Part shown: piece by piece, positions 16,631-23,800 of the stretch
Numbering within the stretch: the first letter of the stretch is position 1
How the letters are laid out: every line of letters starts with the position of its first letter
Source: Kitasatospora indigofera
GTDB taxonomy: Bacteria > Actinomycetota > Actinomycetes > Streptomycetales > Streptomycetaceae
Assembly: GCF_014655955.1 (NCBI RefSeq)
Contig: NZ_BNBO01000022.1
Span: 62,001 to 126,000, forward strand
Reading direction: 5' to 3'
DNA length: 64,000 nucleotides
Made by a program: the position numbers and the translations under genes
Notes under the pieces: generated by a model
The model's input: only the letters and a program-made list of their open reading frames with translations
Databases searched by the model: none
What the model was told of the DNA's origin: nothing

Positions 16631-16843
16631 CTACTTGCCGGCGTCCTCCGCCAGGGTGTGCGCGACCAGGGCGTTGGCGTGGCCGTGCCCCAACCCGTGC
16701 TCGGTCTTGAGCCAGGAGACCAGCTCCATGTGCTTCGTGAGCGGCGAGGCGCGGATCAGGTCCTGCCACTCGCTGATCGGCCGGCCGTACTTCTTCTCGA
16801 TCGAGGGGAAGTAGCTGGCGGGGCCCTTGACCGGTTCGGTCAT
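16631..16843 (-). CDS. DUF4287 domain protein
   Basis: A 70-residue protein matching DUF4287 along its length: SYFPSIEKKYGRPISEWQDL followed by KHMELVSWLKTEHGLGHGHANALVAHTL. The family is small, soluble and of unknown function, often beside DUF1801/YdhG-like or AhpD-like genes. It is 94 bases downstream of the DHFR-like gene on the same strand, so the two may be co-transcribed. Confidence 0.9.
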   Translation of the reverse strand: MTEPVKGPASYFPSIEKKYGRPISEWQDLIRASPLTKHMELVSWLKTEHGLGHGHANALVAHTLAEDAGK

Positions 16844-16937
16844 GTCGGTACGTCCCTGGGGTCGGTGCGGGTGGTTGCTTGCGTGGTGGACCTGCGGCGG
16901 GCGGGCGGCGAGGCGTGCCCGCCCGGCGGAGGCGGCG

Positions 16938-17507
16938 TCAGCCGGACTGCGCGGCGCGCTCGTGGCGCATCAGGACGACCTGGGAGTCGAAGGTCCGGGT
17001 CTCCGTGAGGGTCAGGCCGAACCGCTGCTGCGGGCTGCGGAAGACGGGCTTCCCGCCGCCGAGCACCACCGGGTGGACGAAGACCCGGTACTCGTCGATC
17101 AGCCCCTGCCCGGTGAGGAACCCGGCGAGCGAAGAGCCGCCGAACAGCACCAGCCGGGCGCCGCCCTCCTTCAGCGCGGTGAGCTCCTCGACGACGTCCG
17201 AGCCGATCACGCGGGTGTTCCAGTCGGCCTGCTCCAGCGTCGACGAGACCACGATCTTCGGGGTCGCGCGCCAGACCGGCGCGAAGGCCAGGTCGTGCGG
17301 GTGGGTCGAGATCTCCTCGGCACGCGGCCAGTAGCCGGACATCATCTCCCACACCACGCGGCCGTACAGGAAGTAGTCGGCGCTGTCGGTCAGCGTGTGC
17401 GAGTACGCCGAGAGCTCGGGGCCCATCACCGGCCAGTCGAACTCGCCGGCCGGGCCCTCGACGAATCCGTCCAGCGACTGGTGGACGAAGTGGGTGATCC
17501 GGCCCAT
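16938..17507 (-). CDS. Dihydrofolate reductase family protein (RibD-like C-terminal)
   Basis: A 189-residue protein of the DHFR/RibD_C fold. It begins THFVHQSLDGFVEGPAGEFDW, the N-terminal strand and substrate region of this subgroup, and carries YGRVVWEMM and the NADPH-binding segment KEGGARLVLFGGSSLAGFL. These 'DHFR family' proteins of actinomycetes are not folate enzymes by proof; the substrate is unknown. ATG at 17507 has GGAGG five bases upstream. Confidence 0.87.
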   Translation of the reverse strand: MGRITHFVHQSLDGFVEGPAGEFDWPVMGPELSAYSHTLTDSADYFLYGRVVWEMMSGYWPRAEEISTHPHDLAFAPVWRATPKIVVSSTLEQADWNTRVIGSDVVEELTALKEGGARLVLFGGSSLAGFLTGQGLIDEYRVFVHPVVLGGGKPVFRSPQQRFGLTLTETRTFDSQVVLMRHERAAQSG

Positions 17508-17601
17508 GGCTGCCTCCGAGGTGCGGTGTTCCGATCCGTCCGACAACCTACGGGCCGGCACCGACAACGGCCGGCGGACACCCCGGCCCGACTCCGCCGG
17601 G

Positions 17602-17611
17602 AAGGAGGTGA
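17602..17611 (+). other. Orphan perfect Shine-Dalgarno sequence
   Basis: AAGGAGGTGA, complementary to the 16S rRNA 3' end, but only a two-codon frame (GTG ACC TGA) follows. The next real start is the VOC gene at 17647, 36 bases on. Confidence 0.35.
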
Positions 17612-17646
17612 CCTGACGGACGGTCGGGGGGCGGCACAATCGGTGG

Positions 17647-18018
17647 ATGCTGAGAATCGGAACGGTGGTCCTGGGCGTCCAGGACGTACGGCGGGCGGCG
17701 GAGTTCTGGGGGCGTGCCCTCGGCTACGTCCCGCGTGACGGCGAGCCCTCGGACGACTGGGTCGTCCTGGTCCCGGCGGCGGGGACGGGCACGCCGGTGG
17801 CGCTCGGCCGGAGCGTGACGCCCGCCCAGGAGCACCCGCGGGTCCATCTCGACCTGTACGCGGACGACGCGGCCGAGCAGGCCGCCGAGGTCGAACGGCT
17901 GGTCGGGCTGGGCGCCGTCCGGGTCGACTGGGACAGCTACCCGGAGGACCCCGACTTCGTCGTCCTCGCCGACCCGGAGGGCAACCGCTTCTGCGTGATC
18001 GACACCGCTCACGGCTGA
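17647..18018 (+). CDS. VOC family (glyoxalase-like) protein
   Basis: A 123-residue vicinal oxygen chelate protein with paired beta-alpha-beta-beta-beta halves: LGVQDVRRAAEFWGRALGY in the first and HLDLYADD...VVLADPEGNRFCVID in the second. Metal-ligand candidates are His in RVHLDLY and Glu in DPEGNRF. Members act in glyoxal detoxification, fosfomycin or bleomycin resistance, or dioxygenation; which applies is unknown. A CACAAT -10-like box six bases upstream of the ATG suggests a leaderless mRNA. Confidence 0.88.
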   Translation: MLRIGTVVLGVQDVRRAAEFWGRALGYVPRDGEPSDDWVVLVPAAGTGTPVALGRSVTPAQEHPRVHLDLYADDAAEQAAEVERLVGLGAVRVDWDSYPEDPDFVVLADPEGNRFCVIDTAHG

Positions 18019-18045
18019 GGCCCGCCGGGCGGGTGGCGGGTGACC

Positions 18046-18077
18046 GGTTGCGGGTTGCGGGTTGCGGGTTGCGGGGG
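18046..18077 (+). repeat. Heptad repeat with G-quadruplex pattern
   Basis: Four copies of GGTTGCG ending in a longer G run, giving GGG-TTGC spaced four times: a canonical four-tract G-quadruplex motif just after the VOC stop. Confidence 0.7.
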
Positions 18078-18166
18078 AGGTCCCGTCCGCCCTCCTGGGA
18101 GAGCAGGGGGCGGACGGGAGTCGGCGGTCGGCCCGGGCCGTCCCCGGCGTGGGCCGTGTCAGGCCG

Positions 18167-18691
18167 TCACGTCGTGCAGTTCACGAAGGTGTCGCCGGTG
18201 TGGCTGAGGCCGTCCTCGGTGCCGGCCCCGCCCGCCCACTCGTAGTAGACGTAGGAGTAGAAGCCCAGCTTTATGGGGCCGCCGCAGTTGCTGTCGGCGC
18301 CGATCCGGTAGGTCAGGGTCGCGGTGCGGGACTCGCCGGGATGGATCAGCGCGGTGAAGCCCGGCGTGACGCCGGGTGTGCAGGCGTTGCCCTGGTCGTC
18401 GGTGCAGCCCGTCCAGCTGTAGGTCAGCCCGGCGGACACGGCCAGCATGGTCTCGTAGGTCTGCTGGAAGGACTGGAAGACGAACTGCACGTCGGTGGTC
18501 CGGGTGTTGGTGAAGGTCATGGTCACCGTGACGCTCTCGCCGGGGTGGGCGGACGTCCGGTCGGCCGACATGGCGAAGTAGGACGGCACCGTCGAGGTGG
18601 CGGCCCGGGCCGGCTGGGAGAGGCCGACGAGGCCGAGCAGCAGGAAGAAGAATGCGGTAAGCCTGAGGCTCCGTAACTTTGTCCTTGGCAT
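18167..18691 (-). CDS. Secreted beta-rich protein of unknown function
   Basis: A 174-residue protein with a Sec signal peptide (KLRSLRLTAFFFLLLGLVGLSQPARA) and a mature domain of Ig-like character: MSADRTSAHPGESVTVTMTFTNTRTTDVQF opens a strand-rich segment with repeated T/S-rich strands and three Cys (WTGCTDDQGNACTPG, SNCGG). The PGESVTVTMTFTN motif recurs in bacterial surface domains resembling DUF11. No partner is obvious. The ATG at 18691 is supported by a leaderless promoter. Confidence 0.75.
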   Translation of the reverse strand: MPRTKLRSLRLTAFFFLLLGLVGLSQPARAATSTVPSYFAMSADRTSAHPGESVTVTMTFTNTRTTDVQFVFQSFQQTYETMLAVSAGLTYSWTGCTDDQGNACTPGVTPGFTALIHPGESRTATLTYRIGADSNCGGPIKLGFYSYVYYEWAGGAGTEDGLSHTGDTFVNCTT

Positions 18692-18698
18692 AGTCCGG

Positions 18699-18727
18699 AG
18701 CGTAGGCGCTCGACGCCTGTCCGTCAC
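18699..18727 (-). promoter_or_regulatory. Leaderless promoter of the secreted protein gene
   Basis: On the minus strand GTGACG (-35, 18722-18727), a 17-base spacer and TACGCT (-10, 18699-18704), seven bases from the ATG. The -35 matches that of the GlxA-type gene. Confidence 0.55.
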
Positions 18728-18764
18728 CGGCGCCTGCGGGGTCTGACCGGATATCGCCGCCGCC

Positions 18765-18790
18765 GGGGCGGGGGCGGGGGCGGGGGCGGG
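18765..18790 (+). repeat. (GGGGGC)n G-quadruplex-prone tract
   Basis: Five G runs of three to five bases separated by single C residues, in the divergent gap upstream of both the secreted-protein gene and the 336-residue gene. One-base loops make this a very stable quadruplex candidate. Confidence 0.7.
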
Positions 18791-18876
18791 CCCGGCCGGG
18801 CAGCGGCGGCGCCGGGCCGGGCCCGCCGGGAAAATCCCGTCGGCCGTCGGCGGGCATCGGGTTAACGTTCCGGACC

Positions 18877-19887
18877 ATGGGATCACGAGCGAACTACGTG
18901 GTGGTGGAGGGCGGCGACTGGTCGCTCCACCGGTCGCACTGGGGCGCCGGCCGGGTGGCGACCGACCTCGCCCACGGGCCGGCCGCGGCCGGCCGGTGCT
19001 TCCGGGCCAACAGCCGGGTCGACGACGCCCTGCGGACCGACCCGGACGGCTGGCTCGACGACGTGTGGTGCGAGGGCGCCGCCCTGGTCGACCACGACCG
19101 GAGGACGCTCCTCTGGTACTGCGACGAGACGTCCGGCTGGGCCCGGTACGCCGCGCAGGCCGCGGTGCTGGCCAGGACCTGGCCCGGCTGGGAGATCCGC
19201 TGGGCCTCCGACGGCCTCGGCGACCTGCACGACCACCTCGGCCTCGGCCGGGGCTTCGGCCGCGCCGCCGCGAAGCCCCCGGAGGCCGGCGAACCGCACT
19301 GGTGGCCGCCCGGCGAGGACGAGACCTGCACGCTGCTGACGGTCCGGCGCCCGGACGGCCGGGTGCGCGCCTGGGGCTCCTGGGCGGAGGTCGTGGAGCA
19401 GCTCGGCGGCGGCGAGGCCCTGCTCGGCCTGCTGCCCGACGACGCGCCCGCGCCGGAGCTCACCGCGATGCCGGACAGCGGCATCCACTTCGACCAGCTC
19501 ACCCGCACGGTCGGGGTGTGGACCACCGTCCCCGCCCTCGGTCTGCTCCCCTGGCCGCTGCCCGGCTGGGAGGGCTGGGAGTTGTGCCTCTGGGGCGACG
19601 ACCACACCCGGCAGACGGCGGCGTCCGACGGCGCGGTGCCGCTGCCGCGGACGGACCTCACCGTCGAACTCCGGCGGTGGCTCGAACGCGTCGGCGAACC
19701 GCCGGCCGACAGCCTGCCCCGCCTCCTGCAGGCCCTCACGCCCCCGCCGGGGTCGGGCCTGACGGCGGTGGTCAACCCGTCGGCGGCCGTGCCGCACGCG
19801 GGGCCCGAGCCCACCGCCGCGGAGCGCCTCGCGCTACGGGCCGTGTTCGAGACCGTCCTGGCGGAGCGGCCGGGCGCCGGCGGGTGA
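18877..19887 (+). CDS. Hypothetical protein
   Basis: A 336-residue soluble protein I do not recognise. It is rich in Trp (about 20 residues; e.g. GDWSLHRSHWGAG, WARYAAQAAVLARTWPGWEIRWASDG) and resembles actinomycete proteins with immunity-like or ligand-binding folds, but no catalytic motif stands out. The first 110 residues (NYVVVEGG...) look like a compact alpha-beta domain; the C-terminus (residues 260-336) is helical. It stands alone, with a G-rich tract upstream. Confidence 0.72.
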   Translation: MGSRANYVVVEGGDWSLHRSHWGAGRVATDLAHGPAAAGRCFRANSRVDDALRTDPDGWLDDVWCEGAALVDHDRRTLLWYCDETSGWARYAAQAAVLARTWPGWEIRWASDGLGDLHDHLGLGRGFGRAAAKPPEAGEPHWWPPGEDETCTLLTVRRPDGRVRAWGSWAEVVEQLGGGEALLGLLPDDAPAPELTAMPDSGIHFDQLTRTVGVWTTVPALGLLPWPLPGWEGWELCLWGDDHTRQTAASDGAVPLPRTDLTVELRRWLERVGEPPADSLPRLLQALTPPPGSGLTAVVNPSAAVPHAGPEPTAAERLALRAVFETVLAERPGAGG

Positions 19888-19934
19888 TCCCCGGGCCGGC
19901 CGGCCGGCGCGTTGCGCGGCGCCGCGGCCCGGGC

Positions 19935-20546
19935 TCAGGTGTGCTCCATGACGATGACCGCGGCGGTGTCCGGCGCCAGAGCGCGGAAGATGTGCGGGGT
20001 GTCCCCCGGGTAGGCGATGTAGTCGCCGGGAGCCAGCTCGACCGGGTCCTCGGCGGGGCCGACCAGGGCGCGTCCGGCGCTGAGCAGCAGGTGTTCGGTG
20101 GTGCCGGGGTTGTGCGGGTCCGAGGTACGGGCCTCGCCGGGCTGGGCCTCGATCCGATAGATGTCCCGGCGGGCGTTCGGCGGGCAGGACGCCAGCAGGG
20201 TGGCCGAGTAGTCGGCGCGCTCCGAGTGGGTGACCGGGCCCTCGCCGGCGCGGATCACCTTGACGACGGGCCGGGGCGGGTCGACCAGCCGGCTGAACGG
20301 TACGTCCAGGGCGACGCCCAGCGCCCACAGGGTCTCCACGCTGGGGTTGCCGGTGCCCGATTCGAGCTGCGAGAGCGTGGACTTGGCGATCCCGGCGCGC
20401 TTGGCGAGCTCGGTCATGGACAGGCCGGTCCGCTCGCGCTCCCGGCGGATGGACACCGCGATCAGCTCGATCGGATTGGGTCCGCCCGCTCGGCCGCTCC
20501 CGGTCACCGCGTCCGCCGCCGCGCCGTCGCCTGCCACGTCTGCCAC
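19935..20546 (-). CDS. XRE family regulator with cupin domain
   Basis: A 203-residue regulator. The helix-turn-helix is SIRRERERTGLSMTELAKRAGIAKSTLSQLESGTGNPS (residues about 31-70); the C-terminal 100 residues form a cupin with GTTEHLLLSAGRA and PGDYIAYPGDTPHIFRA. Such XRE-cupin proteins commonly sit opposite AzlCD amino acid exporters and repress them. Divergent placement and palindromes in the gap support that role here; ligand probably a branched-chain amino acid or a derived amino compound (inference). Confidence 0.9.
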   Translation of the reverse strand: MADVAGDGAAADAVTGSGRAGGPNPIELIAVSIRRERERTGLSMTELAKRAGIAKSTLSQLESGTGNPSVETLWALGVALDVPFSRLVDPPRPVVKVIRAGEGPVTHSERADYSATLLASCPPNARRDIYRIEAQPGEARTSDPHNPGTTEHLLLSAGRALVGPAEDPVELAPGDYIAYPGDTPHIFRALAPDTAAVIVMEHT

Positions 20547-20569
20547 GTGTTCGCTCCAGAAGTCTGCTC

Positions 20570-20585
20570 GTTCGACTTGACGAAC
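20570..20585. promoter_or_regulatory. XRE-cupin operator, site 1
   Basis: GTTCG-N6-CGAAC inverted repeat, 24 bases upstream of the regulator's start and overlapping a TTGACG box on the azlC strand. Confidence 0.55.
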
Positions 20586-20603
20586 GCCTCCATCGTCTCG
20601 TTC

Positions 20604-20609
20604 ACTCTA
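20604..20609 (-). promoter_or_regulatory. -10 box of the XRE-cupin gene
   Basis: TAGAGT on the minus strand, 19 bases from a TTCGCC -35-like box inside site 2. Site 2 would therefore block polymerase. Confidence 0.4.
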
Positions 20610-20629
20610 ATGGACAGACGTTCGCCAAG

Positions 20630-20645
20630 GCGAACATCAGGCAGT
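20630..20645. promoter_or_regulatory. XRE-cupin operator, site 2
   Basis: GTTCGCC-AA-GGCGAAC, a 7-bp perfect inverted repeat, 24 bases before the azlC ATG. It shares the GTTCG/CGAAC core with site 1, 60 bases away, so two dimers could cooperate. Confidence 0.6.
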
Positions 20646-20650
20646 GCGGA

Positions 20651-20678
20651 CCGGATGAGTGTGACCGGATGAGTGTGG
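20651..20678 (+). repeat. 14-bp tandem duplication across the azlC start
   Basis: CCGGATGAGTGTGA and then the same sequence again (last base G). The first copy makes a five-codon frame ATG AGT GTG ACC GGA TGA whose stop overlaps the real ATG at 20669. Confidence 0.75.
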
Positions 20679-21481
20679 AACAGGACCTGCCGGCCGTCGG
20701 GGAAGCCCCCGCCGGGCCGGCCCCCGCCCGGAAGGCCACGGCGGCCGTCGTCCGCGACTCGCTCGGCATCGGGCTCACCGTGGGCGTCTCCGGCCTGGCC
20801 TTCGGCGTCGCCGGCAGCGCCGCCCACCTGAGCGTCTGGCAGACCTGCGCGCTCAGCCTGCTGGTCTTCACCGGCGCCTCGCAGTTCGCCCTGGTCAGCG
20901 CGCTGGCCGCCGGGGCCGCCCTGCCGGCCGCCGTGCTCGGCGCGCTCTTCCTCGGCGCCCGCAACGCCTTCTACGGGCTGCGCCTCGGGCCCCGGCTGGA
21001 ACTCTCCCGCCTCACCAGGCCGTTCGCCGCGCACCTGATGATCGACGAGACCGCCGCCGTCGCCCTCACCCAGCCCGACCGCCGTACCGCCCGGCTCGGC
21101 TTCGCCGTCACCGGCATCAGCCTGTTCGCCACCTGGAACCTCTGCACCCTGGCCGGCGCCCTCGGGGCCGACGCCCTCGGCGACCCGGCCGTGTACGGGC
21201 TGGACGCGGCCGGACCGGCCGTCTTCCTGGCGCTGCTCGCGCCCCGGCTGCGGGAGGGCGCGACCGAGCTGAAGGTGGCCGCCGTCGGCGCCGTCCTGGC
21301 GCTGGCCGCCACCGTCGTCCTGCCCACCGGCGTGCCGGTGCTGCTCTCGATCGCCGCCGTCCCGATCGTGCTGGCCGTCGGCCGCACCCGCGAGGGTGAC
21401 GCCGGGGACGGGCCGGACGGCCCCGCCGGCGACGGCCTCGCCACCACCGCCGGCCGGGCCGGCAAGGAGGACCTCGGATGA
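20669..21481 (+). CDS. azlC: AzlC family branched-chain amino acid exporter subunit
   Basis: A 270-residue membrane protein with about seven hydrophobic segments. AzlC signatures are clear: DSLGIGLTVGVSGLAFGV at the first helix, TGASQFALVSALAAG and ARNAFYGLRL, then LMIDETAAVA. AzlC works with the small AzlD protein to export branched-chain amino acids or analogues. The azlD start overlaps its stop (ATGA), and the XRE-cupin regulator is opposite. Translation starts at the second of two duplicated ATG segments, following a mini-frame. Confidence 0.9.
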   Translation: MSVEQDLPAVGEAPAGPAPARKATAAVVRDSLGIGLTVGVSGLAFGVAGSAAHLSVWQTCALSLLVFTGASQFALVSALAAGAALPAAVLGALFLGARNAFYGLRLGPRLELSRLTRPFAAHLMIDETAAVALTQPDRRTARLGFAVTGISLFATWNLCTLAGALGADALGDPAVYGLDAAGPAVFLALLAPRLREGATELKVAAVGAVLALAATVVLPTGVPVLLSIAAVPIVLAVGRTREGDAGDGPDGPAGDGLATTAGRAGKEDLG

Positions 21482-21786
21482 CCGTCTGGATCGCCGTCGG
21501 CGCGACCGCGCTCGGCTGCTACCTGCTCAAGCTGATCGGCCTCAGCGTCCCGGCCGGACTGCTGGAGCGCCCGGCCGTGCGCCGCTCGGCCGCGCTCATC
21601 CCGGTCGCCCTGCTGGCCGCCCTCACCGCCCTGCAGACCTTCGGCCGGGACGGCGGCCTCACCCTGGACGCCCGGGCCCTGGGCCTGGCCGCCGCCGCGC
21701 TCGCCGCCTGGCGCCGGGCGCCCTTCCTGCTGGTGGTCGGCATCGCGGTGCTGGTCACCGCACTGGCCCGGCTGATCGGCGGCTGA
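21478..21786 (+). CDS. azlD: AzlD family protein
   Basis: A 102-residue membrane protein with four hydrophobic segments (VWIAVGATALGCYLLKLIGL, RSAALIPVALLAALTALQTF, ALGLAAAALAAWRRAP, LLVVGIAVLVTALARLIG), the size and layout of AzlD. It is the small partner of AzlC in branched-chain amino acid export and is translationally coupled to it by a four-base overlap. Confidence 0.9.
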   Translation: MTVWIAVGATALGCYLLKLIGLSVPAGLLERPAVRRSAALIPVALLAALTALQTFGRDGGLTLDARALGLAAAALAAWRRAPFLLVVGIAVLVTALARLIGG

Positions 21787-21922
21787 TCCGTCAGGATCCC
21801 TCCCCGGCACTCCGGTCGGACCACGGGCTGCGGTGGTCGCCGGCCTGCGCCGGCCATGGAGATGTTCACCGACGGCACCCAACTGGGCTTAGCGGCAAGG
21901 CAGTCGGGGCATCATAACCGCT

Positions 21923-23188
21923 GTGCGGATGCGGATCCTGGACGAAAGCGAGCTCCTCCGCCTGGAGGCGACGTGGCTGCGCGACATCGCCTCCCACACC
22001 CGCTGGTGCGTCGCCGAACTCCGCGACCTGGACGACGACGCCCGGCGGACGGTCCGGTCGGCGATGCTGTCCGCCTGCATCCGCCACCGCTGCCCCATCA
22101 GTCTGCAGTTCGTCACCAACTACGCCGCCATGGTCGTCACCGCCGTCGGCATGACGGCGTCCTGCGCCGCCGCAGGGGCGGTCGCCGAGGCCTTCGCGGG
22201 AGGCGCCGGTCCGGCCCGGGCGCCCTGGTGGCTCTTCCCGCTGGCCGCCTTCGCCGCGGCCTGCCTCAGCTCTCTCGCAGCGGGCCGGCAGGATGTCCGT
22301 GCCATCGTCGCGTTCTTTCGCCGGCTGGGAGTCCGCGCGACCGTGAGCCGGATCGTCCGGCTGGCACGACCCGGCCACTGGTTCCCGTTCGCGGTCAGCC
22401 TGGCCCTGGTCGTCGCCGGGGTCGCCGCCGCCTCCGTGACGGGCGCCGCCGCTGCGTCCGCCCCCGCCGGTCAGCGACCGGTGATCGCCGCGGCCGCCCT
22501 GTTCGGCGCCGTCCTCGGGCTCGGAGTGCTCCGCTGGATCCGCCTGGTCCAGAACTTCCTCCGCTCGCGGTACCGAAAGCCGTACCGGGCCCGCCCGCTC
22601 GACGGGGTGCTGGTCGAACTCGCCCACGCCGCCGCGCTCTGCCAGGCCCTCCGTCCCTCCTGGTGGACACCGCGCACCGTCCGGAGAGTGCGCCTGAGCC
22701 TCGGGCGGGCGATCGGCGCCGCCGACGACATCTGGGCCGTACGGCACCGGACGTCGTTCACCGAGCTCGCGGCCCGGCGGGAGGCCCGGCGGTTCCACTC
22801 GGCCCTGGCCGAACTCGTCCGGCGGCACGACCGGGCGCTGACCCAGGTACGCACGGCGTCCGAGTACGACGCCGTCGCTGCCTCGCTGCGCGCCGGGGTG
22901 CTGGCCCTCGCCGAGGGTGACCTGACGGCCCTGCTGGAGCACAGCGCGCCGGAGCCGCCCGTCTCCCGGGTCATCCGCTTCCTGCGCCGCACCGCCACCA
23001 GCCTCGTCCTGGTGGCGTTCGCCCTGGTCATCCCGCTGCTGCCCGGCGTGGACAGCGGCACCGGGGCGGGCGTGCGGGTGCTGCTGCTGATGACCGCCGC
23101 CCTGTCGCTCTCCCCGGCCGGCGACGCCGCCTCCACCTCCGTCCGGTCCGCGCTCGAACGGTCCCTGTTCCCCGGACGGGGTCAGTGA
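21923..23188 (+). CDS. Hypothetical membrane protein
   Basis: A 421-residue protein of unknown family. After a helical N-terminus (EATWLRDIASHTRWCVAELRDLDDDARR) come two membrane pairs around residues 65-115 and 150-200, a basic linker (LRSRYRKPYRARPLD), a soluble helical region (residues 210-350) and two C-terminal helices around residues 365-400. The soluble middle faces the cytoplasm by the positive-inside rule. The GTG at 21923 lacks a clear ribosome binding site; ATG at 21929 is equally possible. No neighbour suggests a role. Confidence 0.7.
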   Translation: MRMRILDESELLRLEATWLRDIASHTRWCVAELRDLDDDARRTVRSAMLSACIRHRCPISLQFVTNYAAMVVTAVGMTASCAAAGAVAEAFAGGAGPARAPWWLFPLAAFAAACLSSLAAGRQDVRAIVAFFRRLGVRATVSRIVRLARPGHWFPFAVSLALVVAGVAAASVTGAAAASAPAGQRPVIAAAALFGAVLGLGVLRWIRLVQNFLRSRYRKPYRARPLDGVLVELAHAAALCQALRPSWWTPRTVRRVRLSLGRAIGAADDIWAVRHRTSFTELAARREARRFHSALAELVRRHDRALTQVRTASEYDAVAASLRAGVLALAEGDLTALLEHSAPEPPVSRVIRFLRRTATSLVLVAFALVIPLLPGVDSGTGAGVRVLLLMTAALSLSPAGDAASTSVRSALERSLFPGRGQ

Positions 23189-23257
23189 CCCGGCGGCCCC
23201 GGCGCCGGTCCCCGGAGGGCGGCTGCCGCATCGCCTGACCACAGCCGAAGACGCACC

Positions 23258-23635
23258 TCAGGCGGCGACCCGGTGGCCTGCGGCGCCCGGCCGGCCGGCG
23301 AGCAGCAGCGCCAGGTCCTCGGGGACGGTCATCGGGGTGAACAGCCCGGCCGCCGTACGGCCGTTGTTCCCGACCGGCGCCCGGCCCGTCAGCGAACCCG
23401 GCGCCGCCACCAGCAACCTGACCACCTGGCCGACGGCCTCCCGGCGGTCCCGGTGGCGCAGCGCCAGGCGGAACATCGCCCAGTGCGCCCGGGTGTGCGG
23501 CCAGGCCCAGGGCTGGGAGAGGATGTGCGCCCGTTCCAGGGCGGTCCACATCCCGGCCGGGTCGGTGCTGGTACGGGCCCGGCGCAGCTCGGCCTCGAAG
23601 GCTTCGCGAACGCGGGACGGCATGGGGGACGGCAT
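23258..23635 (-). CDS. DUF3703 family protein
   Basis: A 125-residue protein matching DUF3703: WTALERAHILSQPWAWPHTRAHWAMFRLALRHRDRREAVGQVVRL followed by APGSLTGRAPVGNNGRT. The His-rich pattern (AHILSQ, H-T-R-A-H-W) could bind metal; no enzymatic role is established for this family. ATG at 23635 is backed by AGGAGG four bases upstream. Confidence 0.83.
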   Translation of the reverse strand: MPSPMPSRVREAFEAELRRARTSTDPAGMWTALERAHILSQPWAWPHTRAHWAMFRLALRHRDRREAVGQVVRLLVAAPGSLTGRAPVGNNGRTAAGLFTPMTVPEDLALLLAGRPGAAGHRVAA

Positions 23636-23731
23636 GGTTCCTCCTGACGGGCCGGTCCGCTCGGAGCCGGCGCGACACCCAGCCTGCCGGGCGCCGGCCG
23701 GCCTGACTTGAACGAACCTGCTGCGATCTTG

Positions 23732-23787
23732 CGGGCAGCGGGCAGCGGGCAGCGGGCAGCGGGCGGCGGGCAGCGGGCAGCGGGCAG
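23732..23787 (+). repeat. Eight-copy heptad CGGGCAG repeat
   Basis: Eight tandem copies of CGGGCAG (the fifth has G for A). GGG runs spaced four bases apart give a multi-tract G-quadruplex motif in the gap before the DUF3703 gene. Copy number may vary by slippage. Confidence 0.85.
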
Positions 23788-23800
23788 CCTCGGGCTCGGC

